Positions 22,310 through 32,964 of a stretch of 64,000 bases of DNA are shown piece after piece. The stretch spans positions 1 to 64,000 of the forward strand of contig WTXI01000070.1 of assembly GCA_022376515.1 (NCBI GenBank), written 5' to 3'. Each line of letters opens with the position of its first letter. Position 1 is the stretch's first letter. Under the pieces are notes generated by a model that was not told the origin of the DNA, ran no database searches, and was given only the letters and a program-made list of their open reading frames with translations. This DNA comes from Lactifluus volemus (Eukaryota > Basidiomycota > Agaricomycetes > Russulales > Russulaceae). Position numbers and translations under genes: made by a program.

Positions 22310-23200
22310 TTTCACTTTACTCTAAAAGCGGGCGCGCCGAAACCAATTTACACGCGTTGTCCACATGTACTGTAGTGCTCCTCTGGCACGTGTAGCGCCA
22401 CCCAACTTATCTTCGATATGTGGCGCTGGCACTGGGGCCAGTGGCCCCCTTCGACATTGAATGGGACCTGGGACCTTGGATCTACTGATCTACAACTGGC
22501 ACCTGGCACCTAGTGACGCACCCTGAACAATAATTTGTATGTGTAACTATAGATCATCACGCTGCGGAAATTGTATCGCACGTTCTTCAGAAAACCGAAT
22601 GCGCTTATCGGCCGTAGAGGGCTCTCAATCAGCCACAGAGCGAGCGCACTTCCACCCATTTGCTGGAACGCTTGAAGGGATGGGTGAGGAGGACGGGCCC
22701 AAGGACAGGCAACTGATCGCTGCGCCGAGGGAGGCAGCACACCGCTGGCGTGGATGAGTGGTCGCGCCCCATTTGCCCCTTGTGCTTCATGAACTGACAC
22801 GCTTTTTAGTTAGCCTTACTTGGAACCATTGGAACCACGTATACAACAGCGTCTCCTCACTTATCGACCAAGCGTGCCTTCGCCGGGCATCAGCTGCGAC
22901 GGGACACCGTTGTCACAGTCTCACTTTTTCGATCTCTCTATACATTTACCATTCCGTGCATGGCTACCGACTTCATAATAGCTCGATTAGAAACCTCACA
23001 ATTGCCAACGGACTCGTAGTAAATAGTCTAGGGACAATCAGTGTGAGGCACCCTCTTTTCCTTCGGGCCGAGCTCACTTCCTGCCCGCTTCACCAGCGTT
23101 CACAGCCAAACTGTCGCAAATCTTTAAGCTAGCCCTCAGCGGCGTGAGGTTCGCACACCCTAGCCAGGATGGTGCCAGCTCGAAAAGATTCGAGGTTGTC
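22310..23200 (+). repeat. R1 dispersed repeat, partial direct copy
   Basis: 22380-22680 matches 14230-14460 (the TGGCACC-rich part and the region around ATCACGCYGYGG), and 23070-23200 matches the AGCC(A/G)TGYGAGGT stretch near 5580 and 14470. It is not followed by a zinc-finger gene but by R2. A few ORFs of 70-124 codons occur but are not shared between copies. Confidence 0.55.
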
Positions 23201-23249
23201 GAGCATGGGTGTGATCTCTCTAGCGCGGTTGAGTGGCAACTGATAGATC

Positions 23250-23490
23250 AAAGCGTTCGTACTTGGTTTAGACGCATACACGAACTGAAGGGCATCGTTT
23301 GGGCTGTGCGGAGAGCCCGCGGACCATTCGCAATGCTACTTCACGAGACACACCTCCGCTCTTCACAGTTTCACATACTTCCCTTGTTTTCATCCACAGG
23401 GGCTGTGTCCCGGGACAAGTTAGGGCAAAGGGTAGCCTTTTATAGGAAAAACACCTACCCCTGTATATGGCTTTGTGCGTGATGCAAGCC
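23250..23490 (+). repeat. R2 dispersed repeat, copy 3
   Basis: Clear match to 9166-9420, with a deletion of the TAACAAGTATCTTG stretch near 23390. Confidence 0.65.
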
Positions 23491-23499
23491 CTCATTTTT

Positions 23500-24560
23500 G
23501 GACGGTAAAGAACCGTATCCAAGGATTGGCCCTATCAGTAACATGAAAAGGCTTGCTGCTCGAAAGGCCAGAAAATCGTTAAAAACGCTGTTTTGAACGA
23601 CGTTTCAATTTGTGTAGGGTCATCGGCCTGTACACGGTGACGAGATGGAGCTGACTCGGAGGGGATAAGTTGAGCAAGTAACGTACCTATGCTAGCGCTC
23701 TCCGCGATACTAGCCTCCGGATTCCTTTCTATTAAGTCGAAGAGTATAGGGTGAGAGAAAAAGCGCAAGACAGGGTTATTGTTGCCTCGGCTCCCCAACA
23801 AAACAGCGCTCAAATGGGTTGATCACGTGGGAGTCTGATTAACCACGCCCTCTTATCATCCAGCTCAATAATGCTTAAACTCGTGGACGTGAAAAGGTAT
23901 ATAAGGTGTCGTTACTTTATTTCAGCGATGTGGTTGGTAATTTAAACGGCAACCACCCAAACTTGGTGGTACCGACTGCGTCAAGAATAGTCGTGATATG
24001 ATTGCTGAGCGTCGCGTACAGACACTCAATGTATCTCCTCGCGGTTACCCTCTTTCGATGAATCAACGTTGATTTTTTTTATCCTGGTTCTCAATATTTC
24101 GATTCTGGGGATGACTCCAATGCAGTAGTACTCGAATATCTGGCACACGCTTGGACGAGGCATCGAATCGATGAGGTTATCATCTTCTCGTATATGCGAT
24201 GACGAAAGGGCGCCAGAACTCGGAGCGGGAGTGGATTGCTCCGCGGCGCAGAGCATACGTCGTGGGCAACGATCACAGGTCTACATGGTGGACATCGAGA
24301 GGAATTGGAACTTGGGAGAAGTGGGCCGAACCTGCTACATGGGGTAGAACAAAGGTATGGGGAAGGCCATGGGCGGAACTGACCCGACAACGCAAATCTG
24401 ACGCGCGGTTCAGCACAGTCGAGTTGGCTGAGGCGTAGCCGGATATGCTGCACCATAAGGCTGACTCAGTCATGTTCAACGGGAATACCAGTTGAACATG
24501 CTGCAAAAACGCACTTAGGGTATAGCTCTCATTCAAGTAGATCCATCACGGAAAAAGTCA
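23500..24560 (+). repeat. R3 dispersed repeat, direct copy
   Basis: This matches 41115-41640 and 44830-45780 in direct orientation and 9840-10900 and 59090-59650 in inverse. It includes a GGTATATAAG box near 23895 and a CACGTGGGAGTCTG stretch at about 23826. No conserved frame. Confidence 0.65.
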
Positions 24561-24960
24561 TCCACATCGTGTCGAGACCGTAATGGCCCACCAGCATCAG
24601 GAAAACTCGAAATTTCTTAGGCTTCAGCTGAGGAGGTACAGCATCGGCAATGCTCCAAACAGCCTGGACTTGCACAACATCACTCAATAGTCCAAGAAAA
24701 GGGGGAAAGGGGCAGTGAAAGAGTAATAGCACGCTGATAGGTGTCGTCTTGTAGCACCGCTGCACCGGTATGGTAGAAATGTCTGAAAGGAGATCTAAAG
24801 ATGTAAGTAGACTAAAAGTAAGCACTGCCAAAGACTGTTATGGAGGTCCGAACAGCAGGAAATACTCAATATGTACAAGTCCATATACCTCGAAAGGCTG
24901 TCCAATTGATGTCTTCAGCTGAGGCGGTGATCGAGGCGATGTCGAGGTTTAGGGCAGGCA
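24560..24960 (-). pseudogene. Possible fragment of a multi-pass membrane protein gene
   Basis: This segment is not part of R3. On the minus strand, 24831-24529 encodes hydrophobic stretches (SVLLLFHCPFPPFLGLLSDV and LMLVGHYGLDTMWM) around the polar motif IPVQRCYKTTP. A short upstream frame (LDIASITASAEDINWTAF) near 24940 may belong to it across an intron. The style recalls basidiomycete seven-helix proteins, but neither start nor full length is present, and no family can be named. Confidence 0.3.
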
Positions 24961-25064
24961 CGAGGACGAGTCATGAGAGTCGAAAATAGGCAGAATTTGA
25001 AGCTGCGGGTAAGGTCCACCTCACACCCGCCCATTTCACTTCGACCGCCTTCTGCTAGGAAAAA

Positions 25065-26000
25065 ATGCTCTACATCCCGAGGGAAGAAGACTTTGATTTC
25101 AAAGTGAGCATTATTGCTCCGAGCCGTTCATGTTGCTAAACAATGACCACCCATAGGTCTACTTGCGCCCCAACGCCGCTGATCCTAAGAGTCTATACGC
25201 TGCATACTTTGAGCACAACCCCGAAGGATATGGCGAATACGACCCAACTGCCGAGACCGATGGTACTCACTTTCGTCAAGATTATGGTTTCACATCCCTC
25301 TACACCCAGTTGTACGAGCAAACCCAGACGGTATCGTACGCCCTGCCGGTTGAGACCTCAAGCGACTGGTCGTCATCACCCTCCGGAACTCTGCAACAAA
25401 TGGGGACTTCACCTTTGAATGGCATTACCTTCTCAATGAATCCCCCGGGTGAGCACTCCGAAGAATATGGGGGAGGTCATCCGCAACAAGTGGATACTCC
25501 ATCTTTGAATGACAATACCTTCTCGATGGATACCTCAGGTAAGCAGCTTTCGACGGCCTCAAACGATCATTCCTCTTTCATTCTGACCTCATCAACTATA
25601 GGAGACAACATGACCCTTGACTCCGACTCCGAAGAAAAATCTGACGAAGACGATGTCCCCACCTTGGGTGATCATGGTCCCACAAACCCGCCAGGACAGA
25701 AGGGTGAGTCCTCGCAATCTCAATCCGCAGCTTACGGCTCACAGTATCTGGACAGAAAAGCCCTACAAATGTTGTTTATTTTGCGGCAGAGGATTTTCCT
25801 CACAGAATGCCGTCACTCGTCATTTCGACGATATCCATTCTGAGCCGAAACAATGTCATCAACCTGGATGTCAAAAGATGATCATTGGAAAGCGAAAATT
25901 GGTCGCTCATCTCAAGCGTGTCCATGGACATTCTCGGAAACCTGGAAAGAAGGGTCTGAACGTACTCCGAAGAGCACAGGCAAGTTCAAGGGAAGCTTAA
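25065..26000 (+). CDS. C2H2 zinc-finger protein, gene E (255 aa)
   Basis: Proposed exons are 25065-25103, 25157-25538, 25602-25703 and 25756-26000; phases 0,1,1 close at 255 aa. The start (MLYIPREEDFDFK) parallels gene A. The last exon opens with EKPYKC, the classical linker entering a C2H2 finger, which supports the chosen acceptor (TGGACAG). Fingers: Cys181/Cys184/His197/His202 and Cys208-x4-Cys213/His226/His231, then a basic tail. Exon 2 contains an internal repeat: the module ending LNGITFSMNPPG is followed by a second ending LNDNTFSMDTSG, as if an exon end had been duplicated and the intron between lost. The 63-nt intron 25539-25601 is stop-free. Unlike A, C and D, no GGTGCC palindrome is seen upstream. 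Confidence 0.75.
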
Positions 26001-26039
26001 AGTGAGTCGACAAGGACTAGGAGGGGCGCGCGCAGAAAA

Positions 26040-26253
26040 GACGAAGGCGCTCATGGGATAAAAGCTAAGGCGCGACTCGATTATCATCGCTCCTTCCGAT
26101 TCGAAGGACTCGGAGCCAGTTACTAGTATTACGTGATCTTCCCTAGCGTGTTCAACGCGTTCTCTTGTGTTTCTCTCATCTTATCGCAGTAGTGCCGCTT
26201 CACCTTGACATATACTTCCACTATTACAACAACTCACTGCCAGCACGCAAGCT
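26040..26253 (+). repeat. Alternative 5' region shared by zinc-finger genes F and G
   Basis: 26055-26290 matches 42590-42800, including GGCGCGACTCGA, ACTAGTATTACGTGATCTTC and TATACTTCCACTATTAC. Both copies join the acidic middle of the zinc-finger family at the same point, so F and G share a 5' end different from A-E. A TTATCGCAG acceptor-like site lies near 26190. Confidence 0.55.
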
Positions 26254-27083
26254 GTGTGTCCCACTGGCACAATCCTTGACGCCCACTTGCGCGAGCAACC
26301 TCAGAGCGTACCATACTCCCCGCCGGGTGAAGCCTCAAACGACTGTTCATCATCACCTCCCGGACCTCTGCGACAAATGGGGACTCCACCTTTGAATGAC
26401 TATACCCCTCCTCCCCAATGGATCCATCAGGCACTCTGCGACAGCCCCAAGCGATTGTTTCCTCTTTCATTTTGACCTCATCAGTTATAGAAGACAACCC
26501 GTACCTTGGCCCCGACTCCGAAGAACATGACAAAGACGATCCCCCCCCTCTTTCTGAATCGATAGAGGAGATCAGCGGGAATCTGTCGAGGTCGATGGTA
26601 CCGCGACGTACATTAGTCAAAGTCGCCATGATCATAACGCGCCAGTACAGCCAGGTGAGTCCTGGCAAATATCAAACCGTAGCTCAAGCTCACAATATAT
26701 GGACAGCATCCCCCGCTGAAGCTAAATCAAAAGGCTACGAATGCTTTGTATGCAGCAAAAAGTTGCACGCGAAGGACGCCTTCGTTCGTCATTTTGACGA
26801 TCTTCATAGCAACCCAGAACCATGTGTTATATGTGACGAGATGATCGTTGGAACACGAAAATTCATCGCTCATCTCCAGCGTGACCACGACATCGGTTTG
26901 TTCCCTCCAGGACGAGCTCGAAAATCTGGAAAGATGTGGCGGCAGACTCTAATGGATATTCCTTTCCAGGTCTGGTCCACATCCAGTTCTCCCCAACAAG
27001 TTTATTACGCCACACGAAGGCGAGTAGGAGGTGCACGTATGACCTCAGTGGAGGTTTGGGAGTCAGTGTTCGGGGCTTCGTAG
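26254..27083 (+). pseudogene. C2H2 zinc-finger gene F, frameshifted but with intact fingers
   Basis: 26254-26430 encodes the usual Ser/Pro-rich middle (EQPQSVPYSPPGEAS), then an insertion in a C-rich stretch near 26410 shifts the frame. The 5' splice site present in the paralogues (GGTAAGCAC) reads GGCAC here, so the GT is gone and the former intron (about 26433-26489) is now read through in the frame 26418-27083. An intron 26655-26705 (GTGAGT...TGGACAG) still fits and also keeps the frame if retained. Fingers: CFVC...HFDDLH and CVIC...HLQRDH, both complete. F could be expressed from an internal ATG (26418) as a shorter protein, or be a decaying copy. Confidence 0.6.
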
Positions 27084-27653
27084 CTTCATTGGCCACGGCC
27101 AGTCACTGGCATGCCCGTGTTTGTCTCTGTCACTGACCGGCCCTGCGATCGTATCGTATTCTTCTTTCTGTTTTTGCTTACGAAGCTCAGGTCCCCACTG
27201 CGCAATTTGCATATCCCAAGGATATGGAGCAGAGCAACCGCGCTGCGGGGCTAAGCAGCAGAGGGACTTGTAGTGTGGTGTCGACGTCCGGCACCCCCAT
27301 TCACATATCTTGTATAGCCTTTTGGGTTGATCTGGTATTCTTTGTCTTATTATTATCCTTGCTACGATACAACCCCTTTGGCCGGCCTTCAATTTTGTCA
27401 ATGTATTAGGACACTTGCTTCGAGTATCAAATCTATTTTGTTAGAGAAAAGATTCCTCAGTACCCATACCTTCACAACTTACCTTCACCAATCCAGAAAA
27501 CGCAACCATCAAGTCGCTAAGTGGACGAAGTTATCGCTGGGAGGGCGGGTGGTGGCTGAGGTTGCCGAATCAGGCACAGGACTTCCCACAACACGCCACT
27601 GGCAGAACGTGCGCTATTACCTTGCTTGCAAGGTAACTTAGATATGTTTAGTT
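27084..27653 (+). repeat. Z3 flank of gene F up to the Copia insertion
   Basis: The conserved zinc-finger 3' flank (GATACAACCCCTTTGG near 27366) is shortened here. The palindromic GTACTATTATATGTAC is missing. The block ends in sequence interrupted by the Copia element. No gene is seen. Confidence 0.5.
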
Positions 27654-27658
27654 GGTAC

Positions 27659-28049
27659 TGTTGTGATTTCATCTTCTTGACCAGCCCTAAAGTGGCTGCG
27701 CACGGACCACTTCCATTGATCATCGTAACTTCGTAGTTTATACTTTTTTGCGCTCTTGCTACTCTACTTGGGCCCTCTCTGCCTATTTTCATGTTTTTCG
27801 AGTATCTTCTACTCCACGAGCATTTTCACATGTTACTCTCTGGACTAGTCGTACATAAACGGGCCTCGCGCGCCCTCCTCACTTTTCCCTCAGCGTTTTC
27901 TTTCAACCCGCTGAGGTGAGCATTACATTATGCCTTATTATCTTCATTGTAGCATCTTTATCTAACCTTAGAACGTAGTTTATTTTACAACAGGTTAGAG
28001 ATGAAGAATACAGCGTTTTCTTTCAACCCGCTGAGTTTATTTTACAACA
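27659..28049 (+). repeat. 5' LTR of the Copia element
   Basis: 391 bp, TGTTGT...ACAACA. It contains an internal 25-bp direct repeat (27891-27915 and 28011-28035, both CAGCGTTTTC...CCGCTGAG) and a 15-bp repeat (27978-27992 and 28035-28049, GTTTATTTTACAACA). Between them lies an intron-like segment 27916-27993 with GTGAGC, CTAAC and ACAACAG signals. Confidence 0.95.
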
Positions 28050-28111
28050 GATTCTGAGCCCCGAGTCTCTACCTGAGCTTCTCGACCACACTGTCGCCCA
28101 TCACTCGAAGC

Positions 28112-31100
28112 ATGAGCCAAGCCGCTGCACAACATGCTGCGGCACAACAACCCCCGGACGTCGACCAAAACGCAGACGACGACAACGCTGTCGCCGGCCC
28201 TGCTGGCTCCGTCCACGGTTCCTTTCATGGCTCTGCTGCTGACTCCGCTCATGCACGATCCCCTCTGACTTCGGCTGCGAACACACCAGCTCGTTCGCAA
28301 TCCCCTCCTGACGTGATCCGTCCGCTGCATTACCCGGAACCGATCCCACGACTTCCACCAATGCATCCATTTGCAGGAATGCCGTTCGCACGTCAGCAGG
28401 CCGCGATTCCGCCGGCACCTCAGCAGGCTCCGATCCTACCAGCTCGTCCACCACCTGCGATAGCCGCCCCAACGGTCATCTCGCAACGGTACGACATCCC
28501 TCCGCTCGAGCAAGACGGCAGCAACTTCTCAGTGTGGCGTTTTCATATGCGCGTCGTCCTCAGGAGCTACAAACTCCTTACTGTGCTTAATGACCCACGC
28601 CCTAACGCTTTCCTTTACCCTGCCGAGTCCGCCGCGTGGGATGAGAAGGACCAACAAGCCTTCTCCCTCATCGCGTTATCGCTCACTGGAGAGCCCGCAC
28701 ACCTCATTTTCCATGCCCAGACGGCGAAAGACTGTCTCGACTGTCTCTCAGCGCGTTTCGAAGGCCGAGGAGGACATAAAATCTCCCAACTTATGAACAG
28801 GCTTTTCAGCACGCCTCTCAATGACACTGAGCCCCTCGAGCCCCAGATCAACACCATGATCGACGCATCTCATCGCCTCGCCGAAGCCGGATCCCCCTTC
28901 ACCGACCAACAGATCACTCACGCCATCACCAACGCCCTCCCTGCGTCTCACAGGATGCTCAAGATTGTTCTCAATAACCTAAGCCCTCTCGATCAAACGG
29001 CTGAGAACATCAAGCTACGCATCCTTACGGACGAGGATTCACGCATTCGTGAATCCGGAGACGGAGCGGCCGCCTTCTATGCTAAGGCCGCCAAAAAGGG
29101 CAAGGACGGCAAAAAGAAGTCGGAGAAGAAGGATTCCGATAAGGATAAGGGGAAAGGCGATCGGAACAAGCGCAAAGACCAACAAAAGAAACGTTGCACC
29201 CATTGCAACTACACGGGTCATGACGTCAGTGAGTGCCGAAAACTCAAGGCGCAGAAGGAAAAGGAAGCGAAGGCAGCGACTATGACACCTGCAACGGCGT
29301 CCGCCCCCCCTTCCACTTCGACCTCTGCGCCCGCCTCCGCAAAAGTGGCGGTGGCTTCATCGCACGACGAGGAAATCTTTCTTTATCAAGCTCGCCCGTC
29401 GCACTCCTCTTCCCCCCTTCTTGAATCCTGGATCCTCGATTCAGGGGCATCCCGTACGATGTCTTGCAATCGCTCGTGGTTCACCCATTTCTCTCCCCTC
29501 TCCGTCCCCATCAAGGTTACACTTGGAGATGCTCGCTCCATCTTAGCCACGGGTGTTGGACGTATTCGTGTCCGCATGCACGCCGACGACCAATGGAGAA
29601 CGGCAATCCTCCAGGAGGTCCTTTTCGTCCCTGATTTACACGGAAATTTACTCTCCGTGTCTTATCTCACGCAACACGGCGCAAGCCTTCTCTTCAGTGA
29701 CAGCTCTTGCCTACTTCGGGACAAGTCAGGCATTACCACCTGCCATGGTCACATGTCATCGAACCTCTATATTATGGACATCAAGACCATTGTCCCGGAG
29801 AGAGTCCAGATCGCTAACGTCACCCCTTTCCCGCGTGATGACGAGAATCCCCCCGCGCCTGACCAAATTGCCCTCCTCAGTGAGGACGCTGGCTCTAAAG
29901 CCTCCCTCACCACCTGGCACCGTCGACTCGGACATGTCAGCACCGATACCATCGTTCGGATGGCTGAAAAGGGGATAGTAGATGGGATTACCATTGATGG
30001 TCCTACGAGCGCAAGCATCATTTGCCAACCGTGTCTTAACGGGAAGCAAACACGCACCGACATATCAAAGGCGACCAGCACGCGTGCCACCGACGTTCTT
30101 GGCCGTGTATTCTCGGACATTTGCGGCAAACTCCCGACGCGCTCTCGTCAAGGTTTCGAGTATTTTGCGACCTTTACTGACGACAAAACTCGGATGGTGT
30201 CTGTTGCCGGACTGAAACTCAAGTCCGAACTCCTCCAGCACCTGAAGACCTACGTTGCGCGAGCCGAACGAGAGACGGGAAAGCAGCTCAAAGTACTGCG
30301 TTCAGACGGAGGTGGCGAGTACACTGGAACAATACCAACTCGTTATTTCGAGGAGAAGGGAATCCATCAGGAGGTAACGACCGCCTACACGTCTGAGCAC
30401 AACGGTGTTGCGGAACGCATGAACCGCACACTGCTCGATAAGGTGCGGACTATGCTTAATGATGCCTCCCTCCCCGATTCTTTCTGGTACGATGCTCTCG
30501 AGTACGCCGCGATTCTCCACAACCATCTGCCGACGCGTTCGCTCCCTGGCATCACACCTGAAGAGGCCTGGAGTGGCAACAAACCGAACGCAACCCGTCT
30601 GCGCGTTTTTGGCTGCAAAGCCCACATGCACGTTCCCAAGAAGCATCGATCGAAACTTGCATCCCGATCTTATCAATGCACCTTCCTTGGACTCGCTGCA
30701 AATTACAAAGCATTCAAACTTATCCACCGTCCCTCCAACAAAGTTTACAATTCACGCGACGTCATTTTTGATGAAGGGGGTGCTGTACATGAACGTATCA
30801 TAATCAACGACGAAGACGATCGTGACGATACGGTTGACGATGCCGGAGACGCTCCAGAAGCGACTGCGCCGCCGCGCGCACCTCCTGCACCTGAAACGCC
30901 TGATCGTCCGAAGCGCACCATCCGCGCGCCTGTTCGCGACGATGATGACCGCTACGATGTGAGCTCATACGACCGCAAGCGCCCCGCGCGCGTCACTGTC
31001 GCCGACGCCGAACTTGGAAGTGATCCACGCACTTTCGACGAGGCTATGGCACGACCTGACGCAGCCGAGTGGATTTTGGCCTGCGAGAACGAGCGACACG

Positions 31101-32566
31101 CCTTCGAACAAATGGGCGTTTTCGAAATCGTCCCACGTCCGCGCGATCGCAAGATCGTTGGCAGTCGATGGGTTTTCCGCGTTAAGCGCGGCCCAGACGG
31201 TAGCGTTCAAAAGTACAAAGCACGAATCGTTGCCCAGGGTTTCACGCAGACCGAAGGGGTCGATTACGACGAGACTTTCGCGCCAGTCGCGAAATTCGCC
31301 TCTTTCCGTGTCATACTCGCGATGGCTGCCGAGCGAAACCTAGAAGTGCACCAGATGGACGTGAAGTCAGCTTATCTCAACGGAGATTTAAAAGAGGAGA
31401 TTTTTATGCATCCCCCCCCTGGTTTTGGAGCGCCGAGCGGCACAGTTTTGCAATTACTGAAAGCTGTCTACGGAACCAAACAAGGTGGACGCGTCTGGTA
31501 TGAGAATATCAGATCGCGATTATTCTCCATGGGATATGCTAACACACAAGCCGACCATGCCGTCTTCACTCGTTTTGCTGACCCCGATCTCTCCATCATC
31601 GCCCTCTATGTGGATGACATCACCATGGTCTCCACCAACCTCACTGACATCGAACGAGACAAGGCCCTCCTCGGACAGCACTACGAGATGACCGACCTAG
31701 GTGAACTCACCTGGATACTCGGAATGCACGTCACTCGTGACCGCACCGCAGGGTGGATCTCTCTATCACAGGAGAAGTACACCTGTGAAGTCCTTGAACG
31801 TTTTGGGAAGTCCACAGTGCGCCCTATCACTACTCCTGCCCTCGCCAACGAGCACCTCCGTAAGCTCTCCGAACCCGAAGGTGATCCGAAGCCTTACCAA
31901 AGTGCCGTGGGTGCCCTCATGTATCCGATGCTGGGTACGCGCCCCGATTTGGCTTACGCTGTCGGTGCTCTCGGACGTCATAACGCCACCCCTGGCTCCA
32001 CACATTTCCAGTCTCTGGACTGGGTCTTCAAGTATCTTCGTGGCTCCTCTGCCCTCCGCCTCGTCTTCAGGCGCGGTGTTCCTGAGGGCACCACCTTACG
32101 CGGCTATGTTGACGCCAACTGGGCCAGCGATATCAACGATAGAAAGTCGACCTCTGGTTTCGTGTTTATGCTCGCTGGGGCCGCTGTTAGCTGGGGATCG
32201 AAGAAGCAATCATCCGTAGCCCTGTCTAGCACGGAGGCCGAGTATATCGCAGTCGCTTATGCGACCAAGGAGGCCATCTGGTTACGACGACTCCTTAGCG
32301 AACTCGGATTTTCGTTCTCTTCGCCGACCATCCTACGCGTCGATAATCAGTCTGCAATTTCGATAGCGCACAACCCCGAGTTCCACGACCGGACGAAACA
32401 CATCGATCTCCGCCACCATTTTCTCCGCGAAAGGGTCGCTGCCGGAGACATCGAGCTATCTTACGTACCCACTGGTGATCAGTTAGCTGACATTTTCACG
32501 AAGGGATTGGTGCGAGAGAAGCACCAGCGTTTCACACGCGAGATGGGCTTGCACTTTGAGGTCTGA
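28112..32566 (+). CDS. Copia Gag-Pol polyprotein (1,484 aa), intact
   Basis: Self-processed polyprotein of the retroelement. Domains in order: Gag with WRFHMRVVL near residue 140; zinc knuckle C-x2-C-x4-H-x4-C at 362-375; aspartic protease active site DSGA at 443-446; GAG-pre-integrase HRRLGH near 603; integrase DDE residues D669, D732 and E768 with the expected 35-residue spacing; reverse transcriptase with ARIVAQGFTQ and the catalytic YVDD at 1166-1169; RNase H with DANWASD near 1334 and STEAEY near 1372. The ORF starts 62 nt after the 5' LTR and stops 7 nt before the 3' LTR, so gag and pol are one frame with no frameshift site, as in many Copia elements. All catalytic residues inspected are present. 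Confidence 0.95.
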   Translation: MSQAAAQHAAAQQPPDVDQNADDDNAVAGPAGSVHGSFHGSAADSAHARSPLTSAANTPARSQSPPDVIRPLHYPEPIPRLPPMHPFAGMPFARQQAAIPPAPQQAPILPARPPPAIAAPTVISQRYDIPPLEQDGSNFSVWRFHMRVVLRSYKLLTVLNDPRPNAFLYPAESAAWDEKDQQAFSLIALSLTGEPAHLIFHAQTAKDCLDCLSARFEGRGGHKISQLMNRLFSTPLNDTEPLEPQINTMIDASHRLAEAGSPFTDQQITHAITNALPASHRMLKIVLNNLSPLDQTAENIKLRILTDEDSRIRESGDGAAAFYAKAAKKGKDGKKKSEKKDSDKDKGKGDRNKRKDQQKKRCTHCNYTGHDVSECRKLKAQKEKEAKAATMTPATASAPPSTSTSAPASAKVAVASSHDEEIFLYQARPSHSSSPLLESWILDSGASRTMSCNRSWFTHFSPLSVPIKVTLGDARSILATGVGRIRVRMHADDQWRTAILQEVLFVPDLHGNLLSVSYLTQHGASLLFSDSSCLLRDKSGITTCHGHMSSNLYIMDIKTIVPERVQIANVTPFPRDDENPPAPDQIALLSEDAGSKASLTTWHRRLGHVSTDTIVRMAEKGIVDGITIDGPTSASIICQPCLNGKQTRTDISKATSTRATDVLGRVFSDICGKLPTRSRQGFEYFATFTDDKTRMVSVAGLKLKSELLQHLKTYVARAERETGKQLKVLRSDGGGEYTGTIPTRYFEEKGIHQEVTTAYTSEHNGVAERMNRTLLDKVRTMLNDASLPDSFWYDALEYAAILHNHLPTRSLPGITPEEAWSGNKPNATRLRVFGCKAHMHVPKKHRSKLASRSYQCTFLGLAANYKAFKLIHRPSNKVYNSRDVIFDEGGAVHERIIINDEDDRDDTVDDAGDAPEATAPPRAPPAPETPDRPKRTIRAPVRDDDDRYDVSSYDRKRPARVTVADAELGSDPRTFDEAMARPDAAEWILACENERHAFEQMGVFEIVPRPRDRKIVGSRWVFRVKRGPDGSVQKYKARIVAQGFTQTEGVDYDETFAPVAKFASFRVILAMAAERNLEVHQMDVKSAYLNGDLKEEIFMHPPPGFGAPSGTVLQLLKAVYGTKQGGRVWYENIRSRLFSMGYANTQADHAVFTRFADPDLSIIALYVDDITMVSTNLTDIERDKALLGQHYEMTDLGELTWILGMHVTRDRTAGWISLSQEKYTCEVLERFGKSTVRPITTPALANEHLRKLSEPEGDPKPYQSAVGALMYPMLGTRPDLAYAVGALGRHNATPGSTHFQSLDWVFKYLRGSSALRLVFRRGVPEGTTLRGYVDANWASDINDRKSTSGFVFMLAGAAVSWGSKKQSSVALSSTEAEYIAVAYATKEAIWLRRLLSELGFSFSSPTILRVDNQSAISIAHNPEFHDRTKHIDLRHHFLRERVAAGDIELSYVPTGDQLADIFTKGLVREKHQRFTREMGLHFEV

Positions 32567-32573
32567 GGGGGTG

Positions 32574-32964
32574 TGTTGTGATTTCATCTTCTTGACCAGC
32601 CCTAAAGTGGCTGCGCACGGACCACTTCCGTTGATCATCGTAACTTCGTAGTTTATACTTTTTTGCGCTCTTGCTACTCTACTTGGGCCCTCTCTGCCTA
32701 TTTTCATGTTTTTCGAGTATCTTCTACTCCACGAGCATTTTCACATGTTACTCTCTGGACTAGTCGTACATAAACGGGCCTCGCGCGCCCTCCTCACTTT
32801 TCCCTCAGCGTTTTCTTTCAACCCGCTGAGGTGAGCATTACATTATGCCTTATTATCTTCATTGTAGCATCTTTATCTAACCTTAGAACGTAGTTTATTT
32901 TACAACAGGTTAGAGATGAAGAATACAGCGTTTTCTTTCAACCCGCTGAGTTTATTTTACAACA
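32574..32964 (+). repeat. 3' LTR of the Copia element
   Basis: 391 bp and identical to the 5' LTR except for G at 32630 (A at 27715). It contains the same internal duplications and intron-like segment. It ends 130 bp from the NLR stop codon and could supply an antisense transcript or a terminator to that gene. Confidence 0.95.

Noticed and set aside
28050..28080. Primer-binding site of the Copia element
   Set aside because: The bases after the 5' LTR (ATTCTGAGCCCCGAG) could not be matched with confidence to a tRNA from sequence alone.
28037..32219. Several 60-172 codon ORFs antisense or out of frame within the Copia polyprotein
   Set aside because: Shadows of the long GC-rich coding frame; no domain or start context of their own.
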